Below are positions 25,946 through 35,564 of a DNA stretch of 64,000 nt, piece by piece; positions within the stretch are counted from its first letter, which is position 1; each line of letters begins with the position of its first letter. The stretch is taken from positions 496,001 to 560,000 of the forward strand of contig NZ_SGIT01000002.1 of the NCBI RefSeq assembly GCF_004208525.1. The letters are read 5' to 3'. The position numbers and the translations under genes were made by a program. The notes below the pieces were generated by a model. That model worked only from the letters and a program-made list of their open reading frames with translations, was not told the DNA's origin and did no database searches. This stretch comes from Sphingobacterium corticibacterium (GTDB taxonomy: Bacteria; Bacteroidota; Bacteroidia; Sphingobacteriales; Sphingobacteriaceae).

Positions 25946-27181
25946 ATGAAGTCAATAAATGAAGTTTTTTCTCCACTAAAGTTGGAGATGACACAGAGTA
26001 ACGCGGTGCTATATAAAACTGCACTTTTAAAACAGGAAATAATAGTTTTCTTAATCAAGCATGAAAGAGCTACTATTGCCGAACTTGCGCAAGCAACAAA
26101 AACCAGTATACCCAAAATCAATGAAACGGTAACAGAACTTATTGAAGACGGTCTCGTACTTGATTATGGCAAAATTGTAAATGGTGTTGGCCGAAAACCG
26201 AATATATATGGCCTTAATCCCGATTGTGCTTATTTCGTTTCCGTGGAAGCGAACAGGCATCATATGAATATTGCCATCATCAACTTTGCTGAAGAAATTA
26301 CACTCATCAAAAAAGATATACCTTTTATATTGGAAAATACACCGGCTTCTTTTGACACCCTTTGTTCTCTGGTGGAGGATTTCATACAGGAATCAGGATA
26401 TGAGCGTTCTAAATTTGCGGGCTTAGGGTTGAACTTAACAGGTCGTATAAACCACGATACGGGAAATAGCTACAGTTACTTTAACTTTCATGGGAAACCA
26501 TTGAGTACCGTATTGGCCGAACGGTTTTCTATTTCCGCCTATATAGAAAACGATACACGCGCTATGGCTTTTGGAGAGTATGCTAAAGGTATTGTGAAGA
26601 CAGAAAAAAACATACTTTTTATAAATCTGGACGAAGGAATCGGGATGGGTATCATCATTAATGGTGTCTTATATTCCGGTAAATCGGGTTATGCGGGTGA
26701 GTTCGGACATATGCCTTTTCTTAACAATGATTTGTTGTGCCATTGTGGCAAAAAAGGATGTCTTGAAACAGAAGCTTCCGGCTTAGCGCTAATTCAACAA
26801 ATGAAAACGGCCATTTCCAAAGGTGTATCCACACTTTTAACCGATACAGTACCTGATCTCGAACAGCTTAAATTGCAAGACATCGTGACCGCGGCATTAC
26901 GGGACGATATGCTATCCATCGATCTTATATCCCAAGCAGGTGGGAAAATAGGCAAAGGAATCGCTATATTATTGAATCTTTTTAATCCAGAGCTCGTCAT
27001 TCTAGGTGGAAAGATAGCAAGGTCTGGATCGTTAATTATGTTACCCGTACTTTCTGCGATCAACAAATACTCGTTAAGCTTGGTCAATACCGACACGCAG
27101 TTCAAAACATCGCAATTGGATGATACAGCTGGACTCCTTGGCACAAGTCTTTTGATCAGAAATCGGCTGTTAGGCATTTAG
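25946..27181 (+). CDS. ROK-family transcriptional regulator (NagC/Mlc/XylR-like), divergent from PUL 2
   Basis: This 411-aa ROK protein has an N-terminal winged helix (about residues 18-85: ATIAELAQATKTSIPKINETV, then LIEDGLVLDYG) followed by the ROK sugar-binding/kinase-like fold. The inner part has YIENDTRAMAFGEYAKG, INLDEGIGMGIIINGVLYSGKSGYAGEFGHM (given here as separate known motifs: DEGIGMG and GYAGEFGHMP), and the zinc motif CHCGKKGCLE. The HTH marks a regulator rather than a sugar kinase. It is transcribed away from PUL 2 across a 275-bp region with two palindromes, so it probably represses that operon until a sugar ligand, perhaps an amino sugar, binds. It ends 6 bp before the convergent metG stop. 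Confidence 0.93.
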   Translation: MKSINEVFSPLKLEMTQSNAVLYKTALLKQEIIVFLIKHERATIAELAQATKTSIPKINETVTELIEDGLVLDYGKIVNGVGRKPNIYGLNPDCAYFVSVEANRHHMNIAIINFAEEITLIKKDIPFILENTPASFDTLCSLVEDFIQESGYERSKFAGLGLNLTGRINHDTGNSYSYFNFHGKPLSTVLAERFSISAYIENDTRAMAFGEYAKGIVKTEKNILFINLDEGIGMGIIINGVLYSGKSGYAGEFGHMPFLNNDLLCHCGKKGCLETEASGLALIQQMKTAISKGVSTLLTDTVPDLEQLKLQDIVTAALRDDMLSIDLISQAGGKIGKGIAILLNLFNPELVILGGKIARSGSLIMLPVLSAINKYSLSLVNTDTQFKTSQLDDTAGLLGTSLLIRNRLLGI

Positions 27182-27187
27182 CCTAAC

Positions 27188-29257
27188 CTACCTTACCGAA
27201 CTACCCGGTTTAATCGTCGAAGTTGGATTAACGAAATCTAACCTACCATCTGCATCTTCCGCCATTAGGATCATCCCTTGTGATGTAATGCCTTTGATAA
27301 CACGCGGCTCCAGATTCACTAATATAGAAACTTGTTTACCGACAATGTCCGCTGGATTGAAAAACTCGGCGATGCCCGAAACAACTGTTCGTTGATCAAT
27401 ACCCGTATCGATTTTAAGCTTCAAGAGCTTCTTTGTTTTCGCTACTTTCTCAGCTTCCAAAATTGTTCCTACACGAATATCCATCTTTAGGAAATCTTCG
27501 TAAGTGATATTTGCTTTCGCGGGTTCGGCTTGTGCCGCCGCCGCTGCGTTTTTTGTCTTCGCCTCTTCTAGTTTTTGCAATTGGAAGTCCACTTGTTCAT
27601 CGGTAATCTTTTCAAATAACAGTTGTGCTTCACTTAACACATGTCCTGCTGCAATAAGATTTTGCTGCCCTGCCCTCGACCAATCTTGCGATTCCATATC
27701 CAACATCGCAAATAACTTGTTTGCTGTTTTCGGAAGAAACGGCTGTGACAATACCGCTAGATTAGCGACAATCTGTGCGGCGACATACATCACGGTTTTT
27801 ACGCGCTCGGGATTTTCCTTATATACCTTCCAAGGTTCTTCATCGGCCAGGTATTTATTGCCCAAACGGGCGACATTCATAAAATGGCTCAATGCCTCCC
27901 GAAACCGATATTGTGCGATCGTTTGGCTGATTAGTGGTGGATAGCTTGCTAACTCGTCCAATGTCGCTTGATCCCCTTCCGTCAATGCCTCTCCTAAAGA
28001 AACCTGCCCTTCAAAATATTTATGAGACAACACCATCACACGATTCACAAAGTTACCGAAAATGGCCACAAGCTCGTTATTTACGCGCGCTTGAAAATCC
28101 TTCCATGTAAATTCACTATCTGATGTCTCCGGCAGAATCGAGGTTAACACATAACGTAACTCATCTTGTTTACCTGAAAACTCCCGTAAATACTCGTGCA
28201 ACCATACTGCATGATTTCGGGACGTAGACAATTTATCTCCTTCTAGGTTTAAAAACTCATTCGCCGGAACGTTCTCAGGCAATATATAGTCACCATGTGC
28301 ATGTAATATCGCCGGAAAAGTAATGCAGTGAAATACAATATTATCTTTCCCGATAAAGTGAATGAGGGTGGAGTCATCCGATGTATCAGCTTGTTTTTTC
28401 CAGTACTTTTCCCAATCTTGATTGTTATCGAGAGCCCATTGTTTCGTAGCCGAAATATATCCTATCGGTGCATCCAGCCAAACGTACAATTTCTTTCCTT
28501 TCGCTTCCTCAAGTGGAACATCAACGCCCCAATCTAAATCACGTGTCATAGAACGGGGCTGCAAGCCCGATTTTAACCAAGATTGACATTGTCCAAAAAC
28601 ATTCGGTTTTAACACACCTTTTTTTCCCTCGATCAGCCATTTTTCTAACCAAGGTTGATACTTATCCAACGGGAGATACCAGTGCTTAGTCTCCCTCAAT
28701 ACAGGTGTTTTTCCACTTAATGTTGATTTAGGATTGATGAGGTCTGTTGGGTTCAATGAGGTTCCGCATTTCTCACATTGATCGCCATAAGCACCTTCAT
28801 TATGGCAGTGCGGACAGGTCCCCACAATATATCGATCAGCTAAGAATTGATGGTATTCCTCGTCATAATATTGTTCAGAAAATTTTTCGATAAATTCGCC
28901 TTTCTCGTAAAGATTCATAAAAAACTCTTGTGATAGCTCGTGATGTACCTTTTCCGAAGTACGGTGATAAATATCAAACTCAATCCCGAATTCCTCAAAG
29001 CTCTCTTTGATTTGCTGATTATACTTATCAATAATCTCCCGTGGTGTTACCCCTTCTTTCTTTGCTTTAATCGTAATAGCCGCCCCATGTTCATCCGAGC
29101 CACAGACAAACACTACATCTTTATGGTTCAAACGAAGGAAACGTGCGAAAATATCAGCAGGTATATAAGCGCCCGCAAGGTGCCCGATATGTAAAGGGCC
29201 ATTTGCATAAGGCAAAGCCGATGTAATAGTAAAACGATTTTTAGATAAGATACTCAA
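27188..29257 (-). CDS. metG: Methionine--tRNA ligase with C-terminal tRNA-binding domain
   Basis: This class I synthetase of about 689 aa charges tRNA-Met. It shows [18 protein letters not shown] (HIGH motif), a zinc knuckle [18 protein letters not shown], the KMSKS-type loop [10 protein letters not shown], and a C-terminal EMAPII/Trbp111-like domain ([20 protein letters not shown], then SGIAEFF). The frame stays open to an ATG at 29401, but that would overlap the divergent LD-carboxypeptidase start and places the promoter (29315-29322) inside the gene. The extra N-terminal residues lack any family match. I therefore choose the TTG at 29257 ([12 protein letters not shown]), which gives the usual family length. 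Confidence 0.93.
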   Translation of the reverse strand: MSILSKNRFTITSALPYANGPLHIGHLAGAYIPADIFARFLRLNHKDVVFVCGSDEHGAAITIKAKKEGVTPREIIDKYNQQIKESFEEFGIEFDIYHRTSEKVHHELSQEFFMNLYEKGEFIEKFSEQYYDEEYHQFLADRYIVGTCPHCHNEGAYGDQCEKCGTSLNPTDLINPKSTLSGKTPVLRETKHWYLPLDKYQPWLEKWLIEGKKGVLKPNVFGQCQSWLKSGLQPRSMTRDLDWGVDVPLEEAKGKKLYVWLDAPIGYISATKQWALDNNQDWEKYWKKQADTSDDSTLIHFIGKDNIVFHCITFPAILHAHGDYILPENVPANEFLNLEGDKLSTSRNHAVWLHEYLREFSGKQDELRYVLTSILPETSDSEFTWKDFQARVNNELVAIFGNFVNRVMVLSHKYFEGQVSLGEALTEGDQATLDELASYPPLISQTIAQYRFREALSHFMNVARLGNKYLADEEPWKVYKENPERVKTVMYVAAQIVANLAVLSQPFLPKTANKLFAMLDMESQDWSRAGQQNLIAAGHVLSEAQLLFEKITDEQVDFQLQKLEEAKTKNAAAAAQAEPAKANITYEDFLKMDIRVGTILEAEKVAKTKKLLKLKIDTGIDQRTVVSGIAEFFNPADIVGKQVSILVNLEPRVIKGITSQGMILMAEDADGRLDFVNPTSTIKPGSSVR

Positions 29258-29314
29258 CGTATACAGATTTTTAAGTTGACAAAAAATTAAACCGAAGAAA
29301 TACTTGTTTCTTTG

Positions 29315-29322
29315 GCAAAGAT
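29315..29322 (-). promoter_or_regulatory. Candidate -7 element of the metG promoter
   Basis: On the minus strand this reads TATCTTTG, an exact TAnnTTTG match identical to the one before rpsO. It implies a start near 29308 and a leader of about 50 nt to the TTG at 29257, supporting the shorter metG start. Confidence 0.45.
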
Positions 29323-29357
29323 AACTCAAATTGCGCGTATAATAATAAGGACGGGGC

Positions 29358-30269
29358 ATGAAAACACCAGAATTTCTTAAAGAAGGAGATAAAGTCGCCA
29401 TTGTTTGTCCGGCGAGTTATATCAAAGGAAATATCGATATAGCGGTGAAAGTCTTGAGTGACTGGGGACTTCACGTCGAAATAGGCAAAAGCGTAACCTC
29501 CCAATTTCACCAATTTGCCGGAACAGATGATGTACGCAGACAGGATTTACAGGCTGTACTTGACGATCCGGACATTAAAGCTATTTTCGCTGCTCGCGGT
29601 GGTTATGGTACAGTTAGGATTATCGACCAATTAGACTTCCGAAAGTTCAAAAAACATCCGAAGTGGATTGTCGGATTCAGTGATGTTACCGTACTTCATA
29701 GCCACCTTCACAACAAAGTTGGTATATGCAGTATACACGGACAGATGCCGAAGTCTTTTGATGAAAGTACTACAGCAGCCTTAACATCTTTAAGACATGC
29801 CCTTTTTGGAAAAAAAACAGATTTCAACTACCGTCAAAATACATTCCCCAACCGCTCTGGCAAGGGATATGGCCGCTTAATTGGCGGTAACCTAGCCATC
29901 CTTCACAGTATTTTAGCCTCTCCCTCCGATGGAAAATATGATAACAAGATACTCTTTATCGAAGACGTGGGAGAACAGCATTACAATATCGATCGCATGT
30001 TATGGACACTTAAGAGGGCCTATAAACTTTCCAAATTACAGGGTCTAATTGTAGGTGGCTTTACGGCATTAAAAGACAGCAATCCACCCTTTGGCCAACG
30101 GTTTGAAGAGATTATCATGGACAAAGTCGCCGAATACGATTTCCCGGTGTGCTTCGGTTTTCCTGCTGGACACATGGAGAATAATCATAGCCTTATTTTT
30201 GGAAAAGAAGTGATGCTGAAAGTGAATCAAAAAGAGGCTTGGTTGAGCTATAGCGACATCAAAGCTTGA
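29358..30269 (+). CDS. ldcA: LD-carboxypeptidase (peptidase family S66)
   Basis: This 303-aa serine peptidase family releases the terminal D-Ala from L,D-linked tetrapeptides during peptidoglycan recycling. The nucleophile lies in [13 protein letters not shown] (Ser108); the upstream [14 protein letters not shown] and the C-terminal [15 protein letters not shown] (Glu) and [15 protein letters not shown] (His) complete the S66 triad regions. There is no signal peptide, so it acts in the cytoplasm like LdcA. It is divergent from metG and followed after 128 bp by pckA on the same strand. Confidence 0.92.
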   Translation: MKTPEFLKEGDKVAIVCPASYIKGNIDIAVKVLSDWGLHVEIGKSVTSQFHQFAGTDDVRRQDLQAVLDDPDIKAIFAARGGYGTVRIIDQLDFRKFKKHPKWIVGFSDVTVLHSHLHNKVGICSIHGQMPKSFDESTTAALTSLRHALFGKKTDFNYRQNTFPNRSGKGYGRLIGGNLAILHSILASPSDGKYDNKILFIEDVGEQHYNIDRMLWTLKRAYKLSKLQGLIVGGFTALKDSNPPFGQRFEEIIMDKVAEYDFPVCFGFPAGHMENNHSLIFGKEVMLKVNQKEAWLSYSDIKA

Positions 30270-30397
30270 TGTGTTAATTATTCTGCAAAACACAACAAAA
30301 ACCAAATATTCATCTATTTTATCCAATAGTATACGAAAATTATCCTGCACTGTCTTTCCATAGATATTCTCCCTACTTTCGTTTCATAAACTAAATC

Positions 30398-32023
30398 ATG
30401 ATTCTTATGATTATGGAAACGAAACATCCGAACCCATTTCGCGCCGATTATTTCTTGGCTGCTGCTTCTTCAACAATCTATCTTAATCAAGATGCAAATA
30501 CGTTAGTCCAACAGACGCTAGATCGCGGACAAGGGAAACTAAGCGACACCGGGGCGCTTTGCATCCAGACCGGAAAGTTTACGGGACGTTCTCCTAAAGA
30601 CCGGTTTATCGTTCGCGATAAATTCACGGAAAATACCGTTGACTGGGGAGAAATCAATATTCCGATCGCCCCCGAAATCTTCGATAATCTGTTGGAGAAA
30701 ATGGAAGCGTTTATTCAAGACAAAGAATTGTGGGTACGCCATTGTTATGCCGGAGCAAATCCCTCCTACCGACTCCATGTTACGGTTATTAATACCACAC
30801 CTTGGGCGAATCTGTTCTGTCATCATCTTTTCTTACGACCTGCTGTCGATGACCCTGAAAACGATCAACAAGAATGGACCATATTACAGGTACCGGAGTT
30901 CTTAGCGAATCCCGCAATTGACCAAACACGACAGGAAAATTTCACCATGATCAATTTCAGCAAAAAAATGATTTTGATAGGCGGCTCCGCCTATACCGGT
31001 GAAATGAAAAAAGGAATCTTTTCTGTCTTGAACTTCATACTACCTCACCAATATAATGTACTTCCGATGCACTGTTCAGCAAATGAAGGAGAGCAGGGCG
31101 ATGTTGCTCTATTCTTTGGATTAAGTGGTACAGGTAAGACGACACTATCCGCTGACGTTAACCGGAAGTTAATTGGCGACGATGAACACGGCTGGGCCGA
31201 CGATAGCGTTTTTAATTTCGAAGGAGGTTGTTACGCCAAATGTATCGATCTACACCCGGACAAAGAACCCCAGATATATGCTGCCATAAAACATCCTACA
31301 CTTCTGGAAAATGTAGGTTTTTTTTCAGGCACAAATAAAGTTGATTTTAGTGATGCTGGTATTACGGAAAATACGCGGGCAGCCTACCCTATTGATCATA
31401 TTAAAAATGCAAAAGAATACGCTGTCGGCAACATACCGAAAAATATCTTTTTCTTAACTTGTGACGCTTTTGGCGTGCTGCCCCCGATCGCTAAACTTAC
31501 GAAGGTGCAGGCAATGTACCACTTCTTATCTGGATATACGGCCAAAGTGGCTGGAACAGAAGTCGGCGTCCGCGAACCGCAAAGTACCTTTTCCGCATGC
31601 TTCGGAAGAGTTTTTCTTCCGCTTCATCCGACAAGATACGCCGAATTATTAGGGAAGAAATTAGATGCATATCCCGAAGTGAACGTTTGGCTAGTGAACA
31701 CCGGCTGGACAGGAGGTGCCTATGGGATTGGAAAAAGAATCAGCCTACATCATACCCGTGCGATGGTACAAGCGGCTATTCAAGGACACCTTACGGATCA
31801 ACCCTATACCCGCCACCCTCATTTTGGTGTTCTAATGCCCAAAACATGCCCCGGTGTTCCGGTAGAAATACTTAACCCGCGGAATACTTGGAAAAATAAG
31901 GAAGCATACGATAAACAAGCTGAAACGTTGGCAAAGCTTTTTGTTCAGCATTCTGAACAATATCAGGCAGAGGCCAGTCAGGAAATACGAAATGCTTCAC
32001 CTGGACTGATCCAGAAGGTTTGA
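30398..32023 (+). CDS. pckA: Phosphoenolpyruvate carboxykinase (ATP)
   Basis: This 541-aa enzyme converts oxaloacetate and ATP to PEP, CO2 and ADP, and is central to gluconeogenesis and, in some Bacteroidetes, fermentative CO2 fixation. Motifs include TGKFTGRSPKDRFIV, MHCSANEG, the P-loop GLSGTGKTTLS (about residues 241-251), LIGDDEHGW and NTGWTGGAYGIGKRI. Three ATG codons are clustered at the start (30398, 30407, 30413), and the third begins METKHPNPF; the first is given here. The upstream TACTTTCG (30374-30381) is one mismatch from a -7 element. It converges with the next gene, leaving 2 bp. Confidence 0.96.
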   Translation: MILMIMETKHPNPFRADYFLAAASSTIYLNQDANTLVQQTLDRGQGKLSDTGALCIQTGKFTGRSPKDRFIVRDKFTENTVDWGEINIPIAPEIFDNLLEKMEAFIQDKELWVRHCYAGANPSYRLHVTVINTTPWANLFCHHLFLRPAVDDPENDQQEWTILQVPEFLANPAIDQTRQENFTMINFSKKMILIGGSAYTGEMKKGIFSVLNFILPHQYNVLPMHCSANEGEQGDVALFFGLSGTGKTTLSADVNRKLIGDDEHGWADDSVFNFEGGCYAKCIDLHPDKEPQIYAAIKHPTLLENVGFFSGTNKVDFSDAGITENTRAAYPIDHIKNAKEYAVGNIPKNIFFLTCDAFGVLPPIAKLTKVQAMYHFLSGYTAKVAGTEVGVREPQSTFSACFGRVFLPLHPTRYAELLGKKLDAYPEVNVWLVNTGWTGGAYGIGKRISLHHTRAMVQAAIQGHLTDQPYTRHPHFGVLMPKTCPGVPVEILNPRNTWKNKEAYDKQAETLAKLFVQHSEQYQAEASQEIRNASPGLIQKV

Positions 32024-32025
32024 TT

Positions 32026-32490
32026 CTATAAAAATACTTTGGAGTGCCAACTTGCTTTCATTGGCACTTCCCATTTTGTCGCCAATTCTTCAGCAGAGGT
32101 TACCATATTATTAAAGACAACAACGGTATCGGAATTAACCTCGTCCTTCGCCAACAAGCTCCGAAAAACATTTTGTGGAACTACCTGAATAGGTTCGTTC
32201 GCCGATCTTCGAAAGGCTATTTGTAAGCGATCAAATAACGATACCTCCAACGCTTGCTCTATTTTCTTTAAGAGATGAACCGACTTATCAATAGAACATC
32301 CTGTTACCATTGCCTTCTCTTCGTCTACCATTAGGACAATAAACAAGTCGTAACGAATTTCGAATGATCCCGCCAATTGGTTGCCATGGGCTGTCCATTG
32401 TGCTACAAATTCCTGTAAAATTTGCTCTATTTTACGAATCTCATCCTGTAGAAAAAAACGATTGCTTTGATAAATCCAAACTCTTTTCAT
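32026..32490 (-). CDS. Conserved Bacteroidetes protein of unknown function
   Basis: This 154-aa protein resembles proteins that databases sometimes call ABC transporter ATPase, but no Walker A, Walker B or signature motif is present and it is far too short, so that name should not be used. It starts MKRVWIYQSNRFF and has a helical N-terminal half and a C-terminal mixed alpha/beta part; a single Cys lies in VTGCSIDKSVHLLKKIEQ. No signal peptide or membrane helix is visible. It lies 34 bp downstream of the DUF420 gene on the same strand and may be the last gene of the respiratory operon, or separate. Confidence 0.75.
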   Translation of the reverse strand: MKRVWIYQSNRFFLQDEIRKIEQILQEFVAQWTAHGNQLAGSFEIRYDLFIVLMVDEEKAMVTGCSIDKSVHLLKKIEQALEVSLFDRLQIAFRRSANEPIQVVPQNVFRSLLAKDEVNSDTVVVFNNMVTSAEELATKWEVPMKASWHSKVFL

Positions 32491-32524
32491 TTTTTTAGTA
32501 TTGTGAAGTTGTTATTTACAGCTC

Positions 32525-33061
32525 TCAACTATAATAAGGTGAAATCATCAAATAGACAATAACCCCCGTTACGGCCACATATAACCACATAGGGTAGGTA
32601 ATACGCGCCAGCTTCTTATGCCGCTCATACGCGCCTGCAATACCGCGTACAAATGTAAACAATACAAACGGTATGATGATAATGGACAATAGAATATGGG
32701 ATATCAATATAAAGAAATAAATATACCGGATTACCCCTTCACCACCGTAAGATGTAGATTCGGAGGTCATGTGGTAAGCGACATACATCAATAAGAAGGC
32801 AACAGAACAGCCCATACATACCTTGATAAGATTTTCGTGCAATTTCACATTGCCTCTTTTAATCGCCGATATCGCTACCACCAACAATACAGCGGTTATT
32901 CCATTGATCGTGGCATAAATTGGCGGTAGAAAGGTTAAGGGTTCTACATCATAACCCAATTTTCTTAAATTGACCCCAAATAGCACCGCTACTGCTAACG
33001 GAATAATGATGGAAAGCGCTACAATCCACTTTTTGTACTTCTTCTCTTCTGCTGTCATCAT
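32525..33061 (-). CDS. DUF420 membrane protein, oxidase assembly-like
   Basis: This 178-aa protein has about five transmembrane helices and fits the DUF420 family. The helices contain VALSIIIPLAVAVLFGVNL, AVLLVVAISAIKRGN, FLLMYVAYHMTSES and ISHILLSIIIIPFVLFTFVR; conserved His residues occur in the third and fourth. DUF420 proteins related to CtaM help mature heme-copper oxidases. It lies 12 bp after the SCO-like gene at the end of the oxidase cluster, which supports an assembly role; its direct function is not shown by sequence. Confidence 0.85.
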   Translation of the reverse strand: MMTAEEKKYKKWIVALSIIIPLAVAVLFGVNLRKLGYDVEPLTFLPPIYATINGITAVLLVVAISAIKRGNVKLHENLIKVCMGCSVAFLLMYVAYHMTSESTSYGGEGVIRYIYFFILISHILLSIIIIPFVLFTFVRGIAGAYERHKKLARITYPMWLYVAVTGVIVYLMISPYYS

Positions 33062-33073
33062 GCGAATGTATAC

Positions 33074-33793
33074 TTATTGTTTTTCTACTTTCATTGGTCT
33101 GTTCCTGATCTCCTCTACCATCAGCAATTTTATCTCATCTTCCAAGCGATCTATCTCCCCCTTTAGACTTATATCGTAGAAACCACGAATACGGCCTTTG
33201 GAGTCCAGCAACACCAATTGGTTACTAATCAAAAAACGTGTTGAATCAGTCGGATCCGGCATTGCATCAATAAGCAATTGTTCCCGAGCGTAGCCAAAGA
33301 TATCCACATTCGCATTATGGACAACATGCCAATGCTTCCCGGTCATGTTTTTATATCCATGCATAAAGGCGTTCACATCTGCTTGGGTATCTGTACTATC
33401 AACCGAAATAGAGAAAAAATTCACCTTAGAATTCTCTTGAAAACGCGTGGCTAACATATCCATGTGATCTAACATCAATCGTGAAAAAGCAGCGTCCCGA
33501 GTATAAAAAAGATGTGCTATGCTTATACAAGTATCTGGTGCGGGAAACGCCACATTTGCTCCTGCTCCATCATTAAAGCCAATATGGGATACCGTATGAA
33601 AAATCGTATCCGGGTACTCCCTGCCCCAGTTACGTTTCATTTCGCCACTCAGCTTCTTCTCTCCAAAAACGGGTAGCGAAGCATATTCATTAAAGCCAAA
33701 TCTATTAACGGCTATATATAAAAATCCTGGCACCAGTAAGATTAATGCCAGGATAATTATCTTTGATTTACCTCTTTGAGTATGCTTACTCAT
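33074..33793 (-). CDS. SCO-family protein lacking the copper-binding motif
   Basis: This 239-aa protein has an N-terminal membrane anchor (IIILALILLVPGFLYIAVN) and a thioredoxin-like fold as in SCO1/SenC. SCO proteins deliver copper to the CuA site through CxxxC and a distal His. Here the expected FFxxCPxxCP segment reads DTCISIAHLFYTRDAAF, with only one Cys outside the usual place, and the distal DHS-type His site reads RFLISNQLVLLD. VNFFSISVDSTDTQADVNAF and KHWHVVHNANVDIFGY keep the fold recognisable. The position between oxidase subunit IV and DUF420 supports an assembly role, but classical copper transfer looks unlikely. Confidence 0.82.
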   Translation of the reverse strand: MSKHTQRGKSKIIILALILLVPGFLYIAVNRFGFNEYASLPVFGEKKLSGEMKRNWGREYPDTIFHTVSHIGFNDGAGANVAFPAPDTCISIAHLFYTRDAAFSRLMLDHMDMLATRFQENSKVNFFSISVDSTDTQADVNAFMHGYKNMTGKHWHVVHNANVDIFGYAREQLLIDAMPDPTDSTRFLISNQLVLLDSKGRIRGFYDISLKGEIDRLEDEIKLLMVEEIRNRPMKVEKQ

Positions 33794-33814
33794 TTAAAGC
33801 CTCCTCGTTACAAC

Positions 33815-34192
33815 TTAATTATTGGGAAATAATGGATGTGATTGTAAATGATATAATAAATAATCACCTTCGATCAACATCAATACAATAAAGTATACAA
33901 TAAAGATGAAACCGATACTCACACAGACAATAAAACCCGATTTCTCAAACTTCAGGTGCATGAAATAGGCAATGATGTAAAAAGCTTTTACCAACGTCAA
34001 TGCAATATAAATTACATTAACGAATATCCCTTTTTGGAGGATACCCCAGTGGTGAACAAAACCTAAAGCGATCAAAAACTCTAGGGCGGTCAACGCTAAA
34101 AGGATAAAGAAAACTCTCCAAATTCCTTTTTTATCCATACCACCATGATCATGGTGGTCATGTGTTGTTGCTATATTTTCGTGATTAGACAT
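33815..34192 (-). CDS. coxD: Cytochrome c oxidase subunit IV family protein
   Basis: This 125-aa protein has three transmembrane helices (VFFILLALTALEFLIALGFV, NVIYIALTLVKAFYIIAYFM, GFIFIVYFIVLMLIEGDYLL) and a His-rich N terminus (TTHDHHDHGG). The layout matches the small bacterial subunit IV of A-type heme-copper oxidases. It lies 37 bp after a Cox3 gene within the oxidase operon. It probably stabilises subunits I and III; no catalytic role is expected. Confidence 0.87.
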   Translation of the reverse strand: MSNHENIATTHDHHDHGGMDKKGIWRVFFILLALTALEFLIALGFVHHWGILQKGIFVNVIYIALTLVKAFYIIAYFMHLKFEKSGFIVCVSIGFIFIVYFIVLMLIEGDYLLYHLQSHPLFPNN

Positions 34193-34229
34193 TTCTGTTA
34201 TATAGTAATGTGATAAATTCCGTAACCAA

Positions 34230-34967
34230 TTAAATCAAATAGAAGAACGTAAATACGAATACCCATACTAAGTCTACAAAGTGCCAATAAAGACCTACCT
34301 TTTCAACCATTAAGTATGTACCTCTTCTTTCGAATGTATTATTGAGCGTCATGCTCAAAATGATAATATTCAATAAGATTCCGATCGATACGTGAAATCC
34401 GTGAAAACCTGTTATCGTGAAGAACAGATTAGAGAACTGTAAAGCAGCAGTATAGGATATATCCTTTGTAAAATAAGGCGCCAACGCTTGTGCTACAGCA
34501 TCACCTTCCAAACCTGTTGCCGGGTTTCTTCCAAACCAAAAACCTTGATGATGTAAGTGTGTCCACTCGATAGCCTGACAGCCAACAAAAGCTAAACCAC
34601 CCAAAATCGTCCACAGCATCCATTTTACGACCTCATCTTTCCTGTTCCGATGACCTGCATCAACAGCCAATACCATGGTTACAGATGACATAATCAAAAT
34701 AAAGGTCATGATACCGACGAACACCAAAGGTTGTCCAGACTCGGCAATACCTGGAATAGATTGGAAAACCTTATCTGCATCAATCCACGTAGGCTGCGCA
34801 AATTTTTGCGCGCCATAGTAAATCAGAAATGCAGAAAACGTAAAGGCGTCCGACACCAAGAAAAACCACATCATGATTTTTCCATACTCCAAGTTCCAAG
34901 GCGACTTACCACCACTCCAAGGGCCGTCTTTTACCTTATCCAATTGCGATACAGTTGTTGTACTCAT
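34230..34967 (-). CDS. coxC: Cytochrome c oxidase subunit III (245 aa form)
   Basis: This 245-aa subunit III has about six or seven helices. Family features are SPWNLEYGKIMMWFFLVSDA, EWTHLHHQGFWFG, the TGFHGFHVSIGILL stretch with the conserved His, and GLYWHFVDLVWVFVFTFFYL at the C terminus. Subunit III helps hold the oxidase active site and proton uptake path. A second, shorter subunit III gene lies directly upstream (9-bp gap), so the operon has two subunit III paralogs. Confidence 0.92.
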   Translation of the reverse strand: MSTTTVSQLDKVKDGPWSGGKSPWNLEYGKIMMWFFLVSDAFTFSAFLIYYGAQKFAQPTWIDADKVFQSIPGIAESGQPLVFVGIMTFILIMSSVTMVLAVDAGHRNRKDEVVKWMLWTILGGLAFVGCQAIEWTHLHHQGFWFGRNPATGLEGDAVAQALAPYFTKDISYTAALQFSNLFFTITGFHGFHVSIGILLNIIILSMTLNNTFERRGTYLMVEKVGLYWHFVDLVWVFVFTFFYLI

Positions 34968-34976
34968 TGTTTACTA

Positions 34977-35564
34977 TTATTGATTCAAAAGTAAGAAAAC
35001 ATAAATATAAATCCACAAAAGACCGAGAAAATGCCAAAATATAGTGGCTAAGTTCATGCGGAATTGGTTGTCCGGAAATGGGATCGGCTTCATAGCTCCC
35101 CATAAACATCTTACCAACACGATCAAACCCGCAATAATATGTGCCAAATGCATCCCCGTAAACACATAAATAAACGACTGCGATGCATTATTATTCACAA
35201 AATAAATACGTCTGTCTGCCAGTACGGACCAAGCATCGGTCTGTAAGACAAAAAATACGATACCCAATACTATAGTCAGCAATAAAAATAACTTTTGCTT
35301 GCCTAATTGCTCCAGTTTCGTTGCACGATAAGCCAAATGCAAGGTTAAGCTACTCGCCACAATAATAATCGTACTATATATAAAAGTATCCGGCAAAATA
35401 GTTTTTATCCCTTTATCTACTCCACTAGCCGTATACACGATGAATCCACTGGACAATGCAGCAAACATCATAAACATACCAATCATACCTAGCCAGAGGT
35501 TAAACTTCTTGGCTTTCCTTGATTGAATTAATTCTTCTGTTGTATAATCGTCCGTATGCTCCAT
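34977..35564 (-). CDS. Cytochrome c oxidase subunit III (195 aa form)
   Basis: This 195-aa protein has about five helices and belongs to the subunit III family: LGMIGMFMMFAALSSGFIVY, YVFTGMHLAHIIAGLIVLV with the conserved His residues, and FWHFLGLLWIYIYVFLLL at the end. It lacks the first two helices found in long subunit III forms, and resembles the short proteins seen next to a longer Cox3 in other Bacteroidetes. Its start is immediately after ctaB (no gap), so expression is tightly linked. Confidence 0.9.
   Translation of the reverse strand: MEHTDDYTTEELIQSRKAKKFNLWLGMIGMFMMFAALSSGFIVYTASGVDKGIKTILPDTFIYSTIIIVASSLTLHLAYRATKLEQLGKQKLFLLLTIVLGIVFFVLQTDAWSVLADRRIYFVNNNASQSFIYVFTGMHLAHIIAGLIVLVRCLWGAMKPIPFPDNQFRMNLATIFWHFLGLLWIYIYVFLLLNQ

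Noticed and set aside
29258-29401. N-terminal extension of MetG
   Set aside because: It lacks conservation with other MetG proteins, overlaps the divergent gene and contains the likely promoter.
30374-30381. TACTTTCG as the pckA -7 element
   Set aside because: It has one mismatch to TAnnTTTG and no -33 partner, so it is not listed as a feature.
32026-32490. ABC transporter ATPase as the product name of this gene
   Set aside because: No Walker A, Walker B or signature motif and only 154 aa; the name would be a propagated error.
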